A stretch of 64,000 bases of DNA from an uncultured bacterium (GTDB lineage: Bacteria > Cyanobacteriota > Vampirovibrionia > Gastranaerophilales > Gastranaerophilaceae): the NCBI GenBank assembly GCA_949290355.1, contig CASERN010000007.1:1-64000 (forward strand), given 5' to 3'. The notes under the pieces were generated by a model, which did not search any database, was not told the origin of the DNA, and was given only the letters and a program-made list of their open reading frames with translations. This document shows positions 41,269 to 49,855 of this stretch, piece after piece. Made by a program: the position numbers and the translations under genes. Position 1 is the first letter of the stretch. Every line of letters starts with the position of its first letter.

Positions 41269-42078
41269 TTAAATACCGTATATCATTTCTCCGAAAAATT
41301 CTTCATCATCTTTATTTAGTTTCTTTTTTTCTTGTGGGTTTTGAGGTATTGTTTTATCAAATCTTAAAGCTCCGCCATCGTTGTTTTCTATTTTTGTTTC
41401 TATTGTTCTTACAGATTTTGGGAAAAATCTCAAAATAATGTTTTCAGATGCACTTTTAGCTATTACTGATTTTGTGTACAATTCTATTTTCGTTAATTGT
41501 TCAGCTGCTTGTGCATAATTTTTTGCGTAAAATAAGTTTTCGTTATCCCCAATTTTTGTAGAATAGTTATTGCTCCACATTATTAAATTGCTAGAGCTGT
41601 CTATCAATACTAATGATGTCTCTAATCTGTAAGGGTAAGAAATATCAAACAATGTACAGATTTCTAAAATTTCCCATATATTTCTTTTGGGAGAATTTGC
41701 ATTTGTAGTTACATTACTTGATACCAACAACGTATAATTACAGTTAAATTTTTGTTCAATTGTTTTTAATGAATCATAATCAATTTTATTTGTTTTTTTA
41801 TATATTTTCAAAGAATTATTGGTTGTTTGTTTAAGTTGTGGATTAATATCTAGTTCTGCTCGAATATTTTTTAATTCCGGAGAATGTATTTTCCCGTTTG
41901 AAGAATTAAAATCATTTATAATATAGTTAGCTACAATGTCAGAAATATCATCAAAATTGTAATAATTTTCTTTTCGTTCGGTAATATTTACTGGTATAAC
42001 AAGCACATCAAATGTTTCTGCTTTTGCTGGTGATATTAAAAATGCAAAAATACCGATTATTGTAAAAATTATTTTCAT
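41269..42078 (-). CDS. Periplasmic protein, CsgG/TolB-N-like
   Basis: A 269-residue protein with a clear signal peptide, MKIIFTIIGIFAFLISPAKA, cleaved after residue 20 (AKA-E). The mature start FDVLVIPVNITE, the helix near 'DDISDIVANYIIND', and a central strand with CNYTLLVSSNV recall the CsgG/TolB N-terminal type of fold; that is my inference. TATAAT ends six bases before the ATG with TGA in front (extended -10), so the transcript is probably leaderless. The function is unknown. Confidence 0.6.
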   Translation of the reverse strand: MKIIFTIIGIFAFLISPAKAETFDVLVIPVNITERKENYYNFDDISDIVANYIINDFNSSNGKIHSPELKNIRAELDINPQLKQTTNNSLKIYKKTNKIDYDSLKTIEQKFNCNYTLLVSSNVTTNANSPKRNIWEILEICTLFDISYPYRLETSLVLIDSSSNLIMWSNNYSTKIGDNENLFYAKNYAQAAEQLTKIELYTKSVIAKSASENIILRFFPKSVRTIETKIENNDGGALRFDKTIPQNPQEKKKLNKDDEEFFGEMIYGI

Positions 42079-42148
42079 AAGAATATTATATCATAATATC
42101 CTTTATCTAAACGATTATATTTTTTGAAATATATAATAAAATGTCAAT

Positions 42149-42532
42149 ATGAATTACGAAGAAATGATAAAATTAGCAGAGTCAGCATCTAAAAATGCTT
42201 ATGTACCATATTCAAAGTTCCCTGTTGGTGCTTGTGTTTTAACTGATGATGGAAATATATTTACAGGATGTAATTTCGAAAATTCAAGTTTTGGCATGAC
42301 TATTTGTGCGGAAAGGAACGCTATTGGTTCTGCAATTGCTGCAGGAGAAAGAAAAGTAAAAGCTATAGCGATATTTTCTCCTAATATGTATAATTGTACT
42401 CCATGCGGAGCATGCAGACAAGTTATAAGTGAATTTCGCTCTGATAGTGGTGTAGATATTATTACTAAATTAGAAGATGGAATAAAAATTTATACTCTTG
42501 ATGAACTTTTACCTGAAAGTTTTGTTTTATAG
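42149..42532 (+). CDS. cdd: Cytidine deaminase
   Basis: Cdd converts cytidine and deoxycytidine to uridine forms in pyrimidine salvage. The 127-residue homotetrameric type has NAYVPYSKFPVGACVL, zinc ligand Cys with catalytic Glu in TICAERNAI (about 53-61) and the paired ligands in PCGACRQVI (about 88-96). The length is typical of the short form. TATAAT 11 bp upstream of the ATG leaves almost no leader. Confidence 0.95.
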   Translation: MNYEEMIKLAESASKNAYVPYSKFPVGACVLTDDGNIFTGCNFENSSFGMTICAERNAIGSAIAAGERKVKAIAIFSPNMYNCTPCGACRQVISEFRSDSGVDIITKLEDGIKIYTLDELLPESFVL

Positions 42533-42543
42533 ATTTTTTTAAT

Positions 42544-42777
42544 ATGTATTTGTTTGAATTAATAGTGAAATATATTATAGGGAAAAAATATAAAAAAGCA
42601 GAATCTTTTGATCCATTTAAACAAGATGATATTGAGGATTCATCTGATGATTGTGAACATGTTTTCCTTCCTTTAGACAGTTCAGGAGATATTTTTGCTT
42701 GTTCTAAGTGTGGTTTAGTCAAGAAAAAAGAAGAATTAAAAGATATAAATATATTCAAGCAAAATACAAGAAAATAA
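42544..42777 (+). CDS. Small zinc-ribbon-like protein
   Basis: A 77-residue protein. The core CEHVFLPLDSSGDIFACSKCG provides Cys-His and Cys-x2-Cys ligands for a zinc site. The N-terminus is an amphipathic helix (LFELIVKYIIGKKYKK). I recall similar short proteins in Cyanobacteria but no function. It follows cdd after 11 bp and is probably co-transcribed. It ends four bases before the convergent protease gene. Confidence 0.65.
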   Translation: MYLFELIVKYIIGKKYKKAESFDPFKQDDIEDSSDDCEHVFLPLDSSGDIFACSKCGLVKKKEELKDINIFKQNTRK

Positions 42778-42781
42778 TTTA

Positions 42782-44029
42782 TTATTTTTTGCTTAGCATC
42801 ATTTTAGAAAGCATATTTTTTGCAGCTTGTAATTGTGCATCATTGTTGTTTTTTACATCTTTAATGCTAAATTCAACTTTTACATCGGGAGTTATCCCTT
42901 TTTTATTAATATCGGTGCCTTTAGGGGTTAAATATTTTGCCACTGTTAAATTAAGCCCTGTTTCATTTGGCATAGGTATAATTTTTTGAACCATACCTTT
43001 ACCATAAGTTTTAGTGCCGAGCAATTTAGCTTTTTTGTAATCTTTTAATGCTCCTGATAAAATTTCACTGGCACTTGCAGAATTGCCGTCAACTAATACT
43101 ATTGTTGGTTTTGTTATTTTAAATTCAGTATCTTGAGCATTAATATCGTATTTATAACCATTTCTTCCTACTATGCTCACAAGATTGCCTTCAGGTATAA
43201 ACAGGTTTGCAATAAATATTGCATTGGGTAAAAGCCCTCCAGTATTTCCTCTTAGATCAAGGATTAATCCTGTTGTGTTTTTTGTTTTTTCTAATGCTTC
43301 TAAAAATTCATTAGGAGTAGTAGAGCCTATGAAACTTGTAATTTGGATGTAACCTATATTTTTATCAATTACTGAGCTTTTTACAGTTTTTATTTTAATT
43401 TCTTTGCGCATTACTCTTTTGGTTAATTTATCATTATTGCGCATAATTGTAATATTTACAAAACTGTTTTCAGGCCCTCTTACAAGATTTGCTACTTCAG
43501 ATAGAGATAATCCGTTTACATCTTTCCCATCTATTGATAATATTATGTCTTTAGGTAAAAGGTTTGCAAACTGTGCAGGGGTCCCGTCCATAACATTAAC
43601 TATATATATTTTGCCAGCAAGAGATGTGATATTTACTCCTATACCAGTGATTTTGGAATTAATTGAATTATTCTGCTCCGAGTATTCAGATTTTGACATA
43701 AATCTTGAATATGGATCATTCAAGCTGGCTAGCATTGTATCAATTGCAACTTTTGCATCATCATCGGTTTTTATTTTTCCATGATAATGTTCTTTCCATC
43801 TGCTCCATGATTGAGTATTTAATTCTGCATCATAATAATTATCTCTTATAAGTTTCCAAGTATTATCAAAAAGTTTTTGAGAAGAAACATGATCATGGTC
43901 AATCATATCAGGCATTTCTGATATATCGTAATTGTTTTGCTGCATTACGAATTTATTAAGTACCAAAAGTGTTAATATGATAAATGAAAAGATTATTATT
44001 CTACTTTTTTTCATACGAATATTTAACAT
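42782..44029 (-). CDS. ctpA: Carboxyl-terminal processing protease (S41, CtpA/Prc type)
   Basis: This 415-residue periplasmic serine protease has a membrane signal segment (IIIFSFIILTLLVLNKFV), a PDZ domain (about 115-200, GIGVNITSLAGK to LSIDGKDVNG) and the S41 core. The Ser/Lys dyad lies in GNSASASEILSGAL and LLGTKTYGKGMVQ. Family members trim C-termini of periplasmic proteins; in Cyanobacteria one matures D1. TATAAA seven bases before ATG 44029 suggests leaderless translation; ATG 44014 (MKKSR) is an alternative. Confidence 0.93.
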   Translation of the reverse strand: MLNIRMKKSRIIIFSFIILTLLVLNKFVMQQNNYDISEMPDMIDHDHVSSQKLFDNTWKLIRDNYYDAELNTQSWSRWKEHYHGKIKTDDDAKVAIDTMLASLNDPYSRFMSKSEYSEQNNSINSKITGIGVNITSLAGKIYIVNVMDGTPAQFANLLPKDIILSIDGKDVNGLSLSEVANLVRGPENSFVNITIMRNNDKLTKRVMRKEIKIKTVKSSVIDKNIGYIQITSFIGSTTPNEFLEALEKTKNTTGLILDLRGNTGGLLPNAIFIANLFIPEGNLVSIVGRNGYKYDINAQDTEFKITKPTIVLVDGNSASASEILSGALKDYKKAKLLGTKTYGKGMVQKIIPMPNETGLNLTVAKYLTPKGTDINKKGITPDVKVEFSIKDVKNNNDAQLQAAKNMLSKMMLSKK

Positions 44030-44088
44030 CAATAAATTTATATAATCAATATACTTTAAGAGTAGATAAAGCGATAAAATTTCTGATC

Positions 44089-44127
44089 AAAAAAATAACC
44101 GATAAAATTTTTTATCGGTTATTTTTT
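44089..44127. terminator. Terminator between ctpA and the putative metallopeptidase
   Basis: ATAACCGATAAAA pairs with TTTTATCGGTTAT, flanked by A-run and T-run. Confidence 0.88.
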
Positions 44128-44130
44128 GTT

Positions 44131-44820
44131 TTATAAATCTTCAAATCCTGGAGATGTTGATGGAAGGTTTTTGTAACCTTCATTAGACATTACAGTCTTT
44201 TTTATATATTTATTTGAATAATTCCCTCTTTCAAATAATTTTTTTAGCATATTTTCTCTTACTACAAGAGGATGTAGTTCATCATTACTTTCAGGATAAA
44301 GCTTCAAAATCTCGTACCAAACAGAAGCTTCCATAGTCCAAGCGTATGTTTCTTCCGCTAAAGAATTAAATTCATCTTGATGTAGTGCTTCATGGGACAG
44401 TAATGCAGCTAAAGCCCCTGGAGGAGCATCTTTATGTTTTGGGTTTATAAATATAAACAATTGTTTGTTTTTCTTCCAGCCTACAGCATCAAATTCTGAA
44501 TAATCAGGATTTATTGTCCCTAAATCTCTAAATTCTATTTTGACCGGTCTGCCTGAAAGATTATTACCCAATATTGCATTTCTTGAAAATTCTCCGTTTG
44601 TACCTTTTAGCATATCTAAAGCGACATAAATCACTTCTTCTTTACCTGTTTGCTTGTACATAGGGGTTATCTGTTTAATATATTGAGCAGTATATTTAAC
44701 AGGATAAGTTTTTGGCATTTCTTGAGGTGTTTCACTTTTTTCTGCAGAAAAGGCTGGTATTTGCATTGTAAATATTAATGCAGTAATAAATATTAAGTTT
44801 TTTATTTTGCAATTTTCCAC
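44131..44820 (-). CDS. Secreted putative zinc metallopeptidase
   Basis: A 229-residue protein with an N-terminal signal (IKNLIFITALIFTMQIPAFSA, cleavage after residue 26). The motif LLSHEALHQDE at 141-151 gives HEALH, an HExxH zinc site, and Glu156/157 in LAEETYAW could be the third ligand as in gluzincins. No family name can be given. It may act on periplasmic proteins or cell wall. The start appears to be GTG 44820 behind AGGAATA. It lies downstream of the TPR gene on the same strand. Confidence 0.65.
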   Translation of the reverse strand: MENCKIKNLIFITALIFTMQIPAFSAEKSETPQEMPKTYPVKYTAQYIKQITPMYKQTGKEEVIYVALDMLKGTNGEFSRNAILGNNLSGRPVKIEFRDLGTINPDYSEFDAVGWKKNKQLFIFINPKHKDAPPGALAALLSHEALHQDEFNSLAEETYAWTMEASVWYEILKLYPESNDELHPLVVRENMLKKLFERGNYSNKYIKKTVMSNEGYKNLPSTSPGFEDL

Positions 44821-44908
44821 TATTCCTAATCCTCTCCCTAAAATCTTACAAAAACTACATTGGTAGTAGATAATAATATTATAATTATTTTATAATTAAG
44901 GTCAAATT

Positions 44909-46489
44909 TTATTTGACCTTTCTGTACAAAGAAGCTATTTCTTTGTATAAAATTCTATATTCTGTTTTTTCAGAAATGCTTTCAGCCTCTTTTATATATT
45001 CAAGAGCTGATTTATAATCTTGTTTTTCTTTGTATATTTCGCTCATTTTTGCATAATATTCCGGATTATTTATGTCATACATGATTGCTCGTTTCATGCA
45101 TTCTATTGCTTCGTCATAGTCTTTTTCAAAAAATCTTACTAGAGCTAGATAATAATAACCAGGAGCAAAATTCATATCCAAACTAATAGACTGTTGTGCA
45201 TAATATTTTGTTTTTTCAAAATTATTTTTTAAATAATATGCTTTTGCTGCTAAAGTATATGCAATTATGTAGTTTTCGTTAGATTTCAGAACTTTTTCAA
45301 TAATATCGATAGCTTTATCGAATTGTTTTTTCTCAATGTAAACTTCTGCCAGTTTGCATTGGTAGTTTAAGCTGTCAGGATTTTTATTAATAACTTCCTG
45401 CAAAATGGCTTCAGCTTTTTCATATAATCCTAATTCTTTATAGACCTTAGAAATCGCAATAAGTGTAAATATATCATTATTTCCGTTTTTTATATTCGTT
45501 TCTAACTCATTTTTTGCTCCTAAAAAATCTTTATTTTCGAATTTTAAAAGAGCATTTATTACATGCGCAGGGCCATATTCAGGATTATGTTCAAGTATGT
45601 AGTCTATTTCTTTTTTAGCTTTTTCAAAGTCTTTTTCTTCATAATAAAGATAAGCCAAAGAATATCTGTATCCAACTACATCAGGAGCTATACATATTGC
45701 ATTTAAATAACATTTTTTTGCTTCATTGAACCATCCGTTGTAAAAATATGCATTAGCTAAATTGTAAAAATATGTGTGGTTTTGTTTATCTGAATTTGAA
45801 GCTTTTGAAAAATATTTTATAGCATCTGTAAACTTCATTTCTTCAAGTGCAAATAGACCTAAGTAATTTAGCACTTCAGGGTTTTCTGTTGTTTTAGGAA
45901 AAGTTAAAAATATATTTTTAGATTTTTCAAAATCATCTTCATCAAAATAAATTTTACCTAACAAGACCAGTGCAGCTTCATTTTCCGGATTCAAATTTAG
46001 AGCTTTTTCAAGTTTCTCTTTTGCTTTGTCAAATTGCTTGTTGTCATAAAAAGCTTTAGCTATGCCGTAAAGTACTTTGGTATCTGCCCATTTAGAACTT
46101 TCAAGCTCGGAAATCTTATTTAAATCTCCTTGTTTAGCAAGAATTTCAATGACATTAAATAAGTTTTCCGAATTATTTTGATTATCAAAAACTTTCATAG
46201 CATACTCATATGCTTTTTGAAATTCATTTGTATATATATAAATTTTTTCAATTATTTTTAAAGCATCTAAGTGATCTGAATCTTTTTCCAGAACTTTGTT
46301 TAAATAATGGGTTGCTCTAGGAAAATTCTTTAAAAGGAAATATAACTCTCCAAGTTGAAAAAGAATTTCAACATTATCATTTTCTAACTCTAAAGCTTTA
46401 TAAAGCATTTCAATAGCTTGTTTATAACATTTTTGTTCTTTTAATTCAAAAGCTTGCTTTATATATTCTAAAACTTCAGTATTTTGCAT
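44909..46489 (-). CDS. Tetratricopeptide-repeat protein
   Basis: This 526-residue protein consists almost entirely of TPR units, about fourteen, beginning at ALELKEQKCYKQAIEML and continuing to the end; the pattern A-x3-Y ... A-x3-F/L ... P repeats every 34 residues. No signal or membrane segment is present, so it is a cytoplasmic scaffold. TPR arrays bind partner proteins; the partner is unknown. GGGGCATAA precedes ATG 46489. It starts 13 bp after the DivIC-like gene, hinting at a link to division or envelope assembly. Confidence 0.9.
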   Translation of the reverse strand: MQNTEVLEYIKQAFELKEQKCYKQAIEMLYKALELENDNVEILFQLGELYFLLKNFPRATHYLNKVLEKDSDHLDALKIIEKIYIYTNEFQKAYEYAMKVFDNQNNSENLFNVIEILAKQGDLNKISELESSKWADTKVLYGIAKAFYDNKQFDKAKEKLEKALNLNPENEAALVLLGKIYFDEDDFEKSKNIFLTFPKTTENPEVLNYLGLFALEEMKFTDAIKYFSKASNSDKQNHTYFYNLANAYFYNGWFNEAKKCYLNAICIAPDVVGYRYSLAYLYYEEKDFEKAKKEIDYILEHNPEYGPAHVINALLKFENKDFLGAKNELETNIKNGNNDIFTLIAISKVYKELGLYEKAEAILQEVINKNPDSLNYQCKLAEVYIEKKQFDKAIDIIEKVLKSNENYIIAYTLAAKAYYLKNNFEKTKYYAQQSISLDMNFAPGYYYLALVRFFEKDYDEAIECMKRAIMYDINNPEYYAKMSEIYKEKQDYKSALEYIKEAESISEKTEYRILYKEIASLYRKVK

Positions 46490-46502
46490 TTATGCCCCAT
46501 AT

Positions 46503-46913
46503 TTATTTCTTATTTTTTTTGTGTTTTGCTTTCTTCTTATTTTTAATTTTTTTCTGATTTTGTTGCTGATTGTTATTTATCAAAATAAGTACTTCATCTT
46601 CTCCTGCCATTTTTAGGTTATTTCTTGCGATACCTTCAAGACTAGACATAGAAGAGAACAATTTTATATCTTGTTTTAATTCTTGGTTTTGGGTTTCTGC
46701 TTCATCTCGAATTTTTGACAATGTTGATATTTTTGCTCTATAAGATATTGTTTTGGAAATATTAAGAATAGCCCCAAAACCTATTTGAATAAGGCAAAAT
46801 AAAAGAACAAGCGTTAAAAATGAATAGTAAAAACCTGTTTTGTTTTTAGTTTTTTTTACAGGTTTTTCAATATTTTTTTTATCTGTATTTTCTTGTTCAA
46901 TATTTTCAGACAT
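46503..46913 (-). CDS. DivIC/FtsB-like septum protein
   Basis: A 136-residue bitopic protein. A cytoplasmic Lys-rich N-terminus is followed by one membrane helix (about 28-50) and a periplasmic coiled coil (about 55-85). A segment SLEGIARNNLKMAGEDEVLILI matches the conserved end of DivIC/FtsB, which scaffolds FtsL and activates septal peptidoglycan synthesis. It ends in a Lys-rich tail. It precedes the TPR gene. A second FtsL-like protein lies at 50832. Confidence 0.8.
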   Translation of the reverse strand: MSENIEQENTDKKNIEKPVKKTKNKTGFYYSFLTLVLLFCLIQIGFGAILNISKTISYRAKISTLSKIRDEAETQNQELKQDIKLFSSMSSLEGIARNNLKMAGEDEVLILINNNQQQNQKKIKNKKKAKHKKNKK

Positions 46914-46974
46914 AAAACCTCACAATAAAATTATAAACAAAATAAAGTATTATAACAATAATATTAGAATAAAT

Positions 46975-47877
46975 TTACAATTTAAATTTTGTAGAAAAAT
47001 TCAGTTCTGATTTTGTTGTAACGTTGTCTGCATATATTGTATGCTTAGCTCCGACTTCAAGAATCCATCTGTCTTTATCTTTTTTTGCGAGAGGATTTAT
47101 AGAAAATATAATAGAGCCTGATTTTCTGTTTCTTGTTATGTCAGCCTTGTATTCGTTTTTTATGGACATATAGTTATTAAGTTTTAATTCTGGAGCGATT
47201 GATATTGTGTCGTAAAATTGGTTATATGTACTATTTAGATTTTTTTTGTATGATGAGCTTAATGCAAATTTATTTTTTTCGTATTTGGTAAATAATCCAG
47301 TTTCTGATTCAAGCATTGCTATATTATCCACTTCATTTCCATATAAAGCTCCAAATGTAAAATCTCCCATTTTTTCAGATGTATTAACTGATTTAGGTGC
47401 AATATGGTATTCAGTATCTGCGTATTTATCTATAGTTTTGCTGCTATTAATTGCGGATGATAAATTTAAACCTTCAGAAGCTGTTATTTTTTGTGGAACT
47501 TTTAAGTTGAGAACAAACTCGTTATTATCATCTTTTAAATAAATCGCTTCAGAGTCTTCTATATATTCAGCATATCCTTTTAATACAGTTGCTCCCAGTA
47601 CTGTATTATCATCAGGGGCAGGTTCTTGTTTCATATCAAGCAGGATTTCTTCTTCACTTTTTTCATATTCTTTAGTATCGTTATTGATATATTTTTCGGG
47701 AGTTTCTTTTATTTGTCCGGATTGTGAATTATCAGAATCTTCTTCAGGAATAGTGTATATAAAAATATTAGGTAATTTATTTTCCCCTCCTGATATTGGT
47801 TCCATTCTTTGTTTAGAACAAAGAGCAGGAGTTTGAATAAGTATTAAGGTTAAGAATATAGCTACATACTTTTTCAT
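46975..47877 (-). CDS. Secreted protein, possible outer-membrane protein
   Basis: A 300-residue protein with a signal peptide (MKKYVAIFLTLILIQTPALC, cleavage or lipobox near Cys20). A low-complexity acidic stretch (about 45-90) follows. From 150 on there are alternating polar/hydrophobic strands ending in aromatic or basic residues (WILEVGAKHTIYAD ... LNFSTKFKL), suggesting a small beta-barrel. The C-terminal residue is Leu rather than Phe. The family is unknown. Expressed from a promoter that gives a leaderless transcript. Confidence 0.6.
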   Translation of the reverse strand: MKKYVAIFLTLILIQTPALCSKQRMEPISGGENKLPNIFIYTIPEEDSDNSQSGQIKETPEKYINNDTKEYEKSEEEILLDMKQEPAPDDNTVLGATVLKGYAEYIEDSEAIYLKDDNNEFVLNLKVPQKITASEGLNLSSAINSSKTIDKYADTEYHIAPKSVNTSEKMGDFTFGALYGNEVDNIAMLESETGLFTKYEKNKFALSSSYKKNLNSTYNQFYDTISIAPELKLNNYMSIKNEYKADITRNRKSGSIIFSINPLAKKDKDRWILEVGAKHTIYADNVTTKSELNFSTKFKL

Positions 47878-47883
47878 ATAAAC

Positions 47884-47911
47884 ATTTTAAATCTAAACAC
47901 TATATAGTCAA
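47884..47911 (-). promoter_or_regulatory. Promoter for the leaderless 300-aa gene
   Basis: TTGACT (47911-47906), 16 bp, TAAAAT (47889-47884). The box ends six bases before ATG 47877 and no Shine-Dalgarno is present. Confidence 0.6.
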
Positions 47912-47999
47912 ATCCGCTAAAAAAAGTATTTAACTTGAAATTAAACTTTTAGCGTGCTATTTTATATATGCGAAATTATAAGTAGAATCGAGGATTAAA

Positions 48000-49469
48000 A
48001 TGACAGAAGTAAGAGTCAGAATTGCACCGTCTCCGAGCGGAAATTTACATATTGGAACTGCAAGAACTGCGTTATTTAACTATCTTTTTGCAAAAAAGAA
48101 TAATGGAAAATTTGTTTTAAGAATTGAAGACACAGATGCTGAAAGAACAAGCCAAGCATATATTGATAATATATTTGACAGCTTGAAGGCATTAGGACTT
48201 AATTGGGATGAAGGGCCGGATGTTGGAGGACCTTATGGACCTTATACGCAATCTGAAAGATTTGATATTTATCCTAAATATGTTCAAGAATTATTAGATA
48301 AAGGTTTTGCATATGAGTGTTTTTGTACTCCTGAAGAATTGGAGGAAGAAAAAGAACAAGCTCGTTTAAATAAAAAACCTTATGTGTATACGAAAAAATG
48401 TTTGAATTTATCAGAAGAAGAAAAAGCAAAACTAAAAGCAGAAGGTAGAAAGCCTGCTATAAGATTTAATATCGCAAAAGCGCAAAAGGCTTTTCATGAG
48501 TCTTCAATGTTGACATTTAACGATATGGTTAAAGGAGAGTTGCATGTTGACACTGATTTATTGGGCGATTTTGTAATAATGAAATCAAATGGATCTCCAA
48601 CATACAATTTTGCTGTAGTTATAGATGATATGTTAATGAAGATTTCTCACGTAATTAGAGGAGAGGATCATATTTCAAATACATTCAAACAAATTTTGAT
48701 ATTTGAAGCATTAGGGGCAGAAGTTCCAAAATTTGGACATTTAGGTATGATTTTGGCCCCAGATAGAAGCAAGTTATCAAAACGTCATGGAGCAACTGCT
48801 GTTTCTGAATTTGTTGAAAAAGGCTATTTGACAGATGCGTTGATTAACTTTGTTGCATTATTAGGCTGGTCTCCTTCTGATGGAGAAGAAATTAAAACAG
48901 TTGATGAAATTGCAAAAGATTTCAGAATAGATGAAATCTCTTCTTCTAATTCAATCTTTGAATATGACAAGTTAAATTGGATGAATAGTCATTATATCAA
49001 AATGCTTTCAATAGATGAATTAAAGGAAAAACTGAAACCATATTTGACAAAGTATAATTTGAATGAACTGACAGATGCTCAATACACACGTATGGTTGAA
49101 GTAACATATGAACCTTTGACATTGTTATCAGATATTACAGATGCCGTTCCATATTTCTTTGGAGAGAATGTTGAATATGATGATAAAGCAAAAGAGACTT
49201 TATCAAGTGAAGTTTCTCAAGATGTTTTGAAAACATTTATGGAACAAGCAAAAGATTGGGAATGGACTGAAGAAAATCTGCATGAAAAACTTGAAGCTTT
49301 CAGAGCATTCTATAAAGAAAAAGGTGTAAAACCAAAAGTTACAATGTGGGCTATCAGAGCAGCTGTTACAGGCAGAACTTGTGGTGCAGATATGACTGCA
49401 ATTTTAGCTATAATTGGTAAAGATAAAACCTTTAGACGTGTTGAAAATGCTATGAAATTAGCTGTATAA
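48000..49469 (+). CDS. gltX: Glutamyl-tRNA synthetase
   Basis: GltX charges tRNA-Glu, and in organisms with GatCAB probably also tRNA-Gln. The 489-residue class I enzyme has RIAPSPSGNLHIGTARTALFN (HIGH motif at about 16-19) and SKLSKRHGA (KMSKS equivalent near 259). The anticodon-binding all-helical domain occupies the last 170 residues. ATCGAGGA precedes ATG 48000. It is divergent from the preceding secreted-protein gene, with a shared 122-bp promoter region. Confidence 0.97.
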   Translation: MTEVRVRIAPSPSGNLHIGTARTALFNYLFAKKNNGKFVLRIEDTDAERTSQAYIDNIFDSLKALGLNWDEGPDVGGPYGPYTQSERFDIYPKYVQELLDKGFAYECFCTPEELEEEKEQARLNKKPYVYTKKCLNLSEEEKAKLKAEGRKPAIRFNIAKAQKAFHESSMLTFNDMVKGELHVDTDLLGDFVIMKSNGSPTYNFAVVIDDMLMKISHVIRGEDHISNTFKQILIFEALGAEVPKFGHLGMILAPDRSKLSKRHGATAVSEFVEKGYLTDALINFVALLGWSPSDGEEIKTVDEIAKDFRIDEISSSNSIFEYDKLNWMNSHYIKMLSIDELKEKLKPYLTKYNLNELTDAQYTRMVEVTYEPLTLLSDITDAVPYFFGENVEYDDKAKETLSSEVSQDVLKTFMEQAKDWEWTEENLHEKLEAFRAFYKEKGVKPKVTMWAIRAAVTGRTCGADMTAILAIIGKDKTFRRVENAMKLAV

Positions 49470-49492
49470 GTTATAAAGATACTATATTATAT

Positions 49493-49532
49493 AATGAGTC
49501 TGATATAAAAATCAGACTCATTATTGTTTTTT
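49493..49532 (+). terminator. gltX terminator
   Basis: AATGAGTCTGAT and ATCAGACTCATT form a 12-bp stem around ATAAAA, followed by a T-rich tail. Confidence 0.88.
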
Positions 49533-49625
49533 AATATATGTTTATAAAATTGTTATATTAGTTAAAGAAAAATTTTTTTGTGCCGTACAAATATTTGTAC
49601 TTTTACTAATGGCTGGGGATTATAT

Positions 49626-49835
49626 ATGGTTGATATTTACATTACTTCTGATGAGATTAAAAAGTATATTTTTATGATTGTTTTATTTAATGCAGTATTT
49701 CCTAAATTACTTGAACAAAGCGGTGTTATGATAAATATTTTTGATTCCGGTGATTCTGGCAATATCGAAAGACTTCCTTACGAAAATTTTATAGATATTT
49801 ATGACCATTACGGATTAAATAATATTGCACAATAA
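49626..49835 (+). CDS. Small hypothetical protein
   Basis: A 69-residue protein (MVDIYITSDEIKKYIF start) with alternating hydrophobic and acidic segments and no motif I recognise. I start at ATG 49626, behind GGGGAT; an upstream GTG at 49578 is poorly supported. It directly precedes rsmH, whose promoter overlaps the sequence just after this stop codon. Confidence 0.55.
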   Translation: MVDIYITSDEIKKYIFMIVLFNAVFPKLLEQSGVMINIFDSGDSGNIERLPYENFIDIYDHYGLNNIAQ

Positions 49836-49855
49836 ATTTGTGTTAAAATTGTAAT

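Noticed and set aside
49578-49625. N-terminal extension of the 69-aa protein from a GTG at 49578
   Set aside because: No ribosome site before the GTG, while ATG 49626 has GGGGAT upstream.
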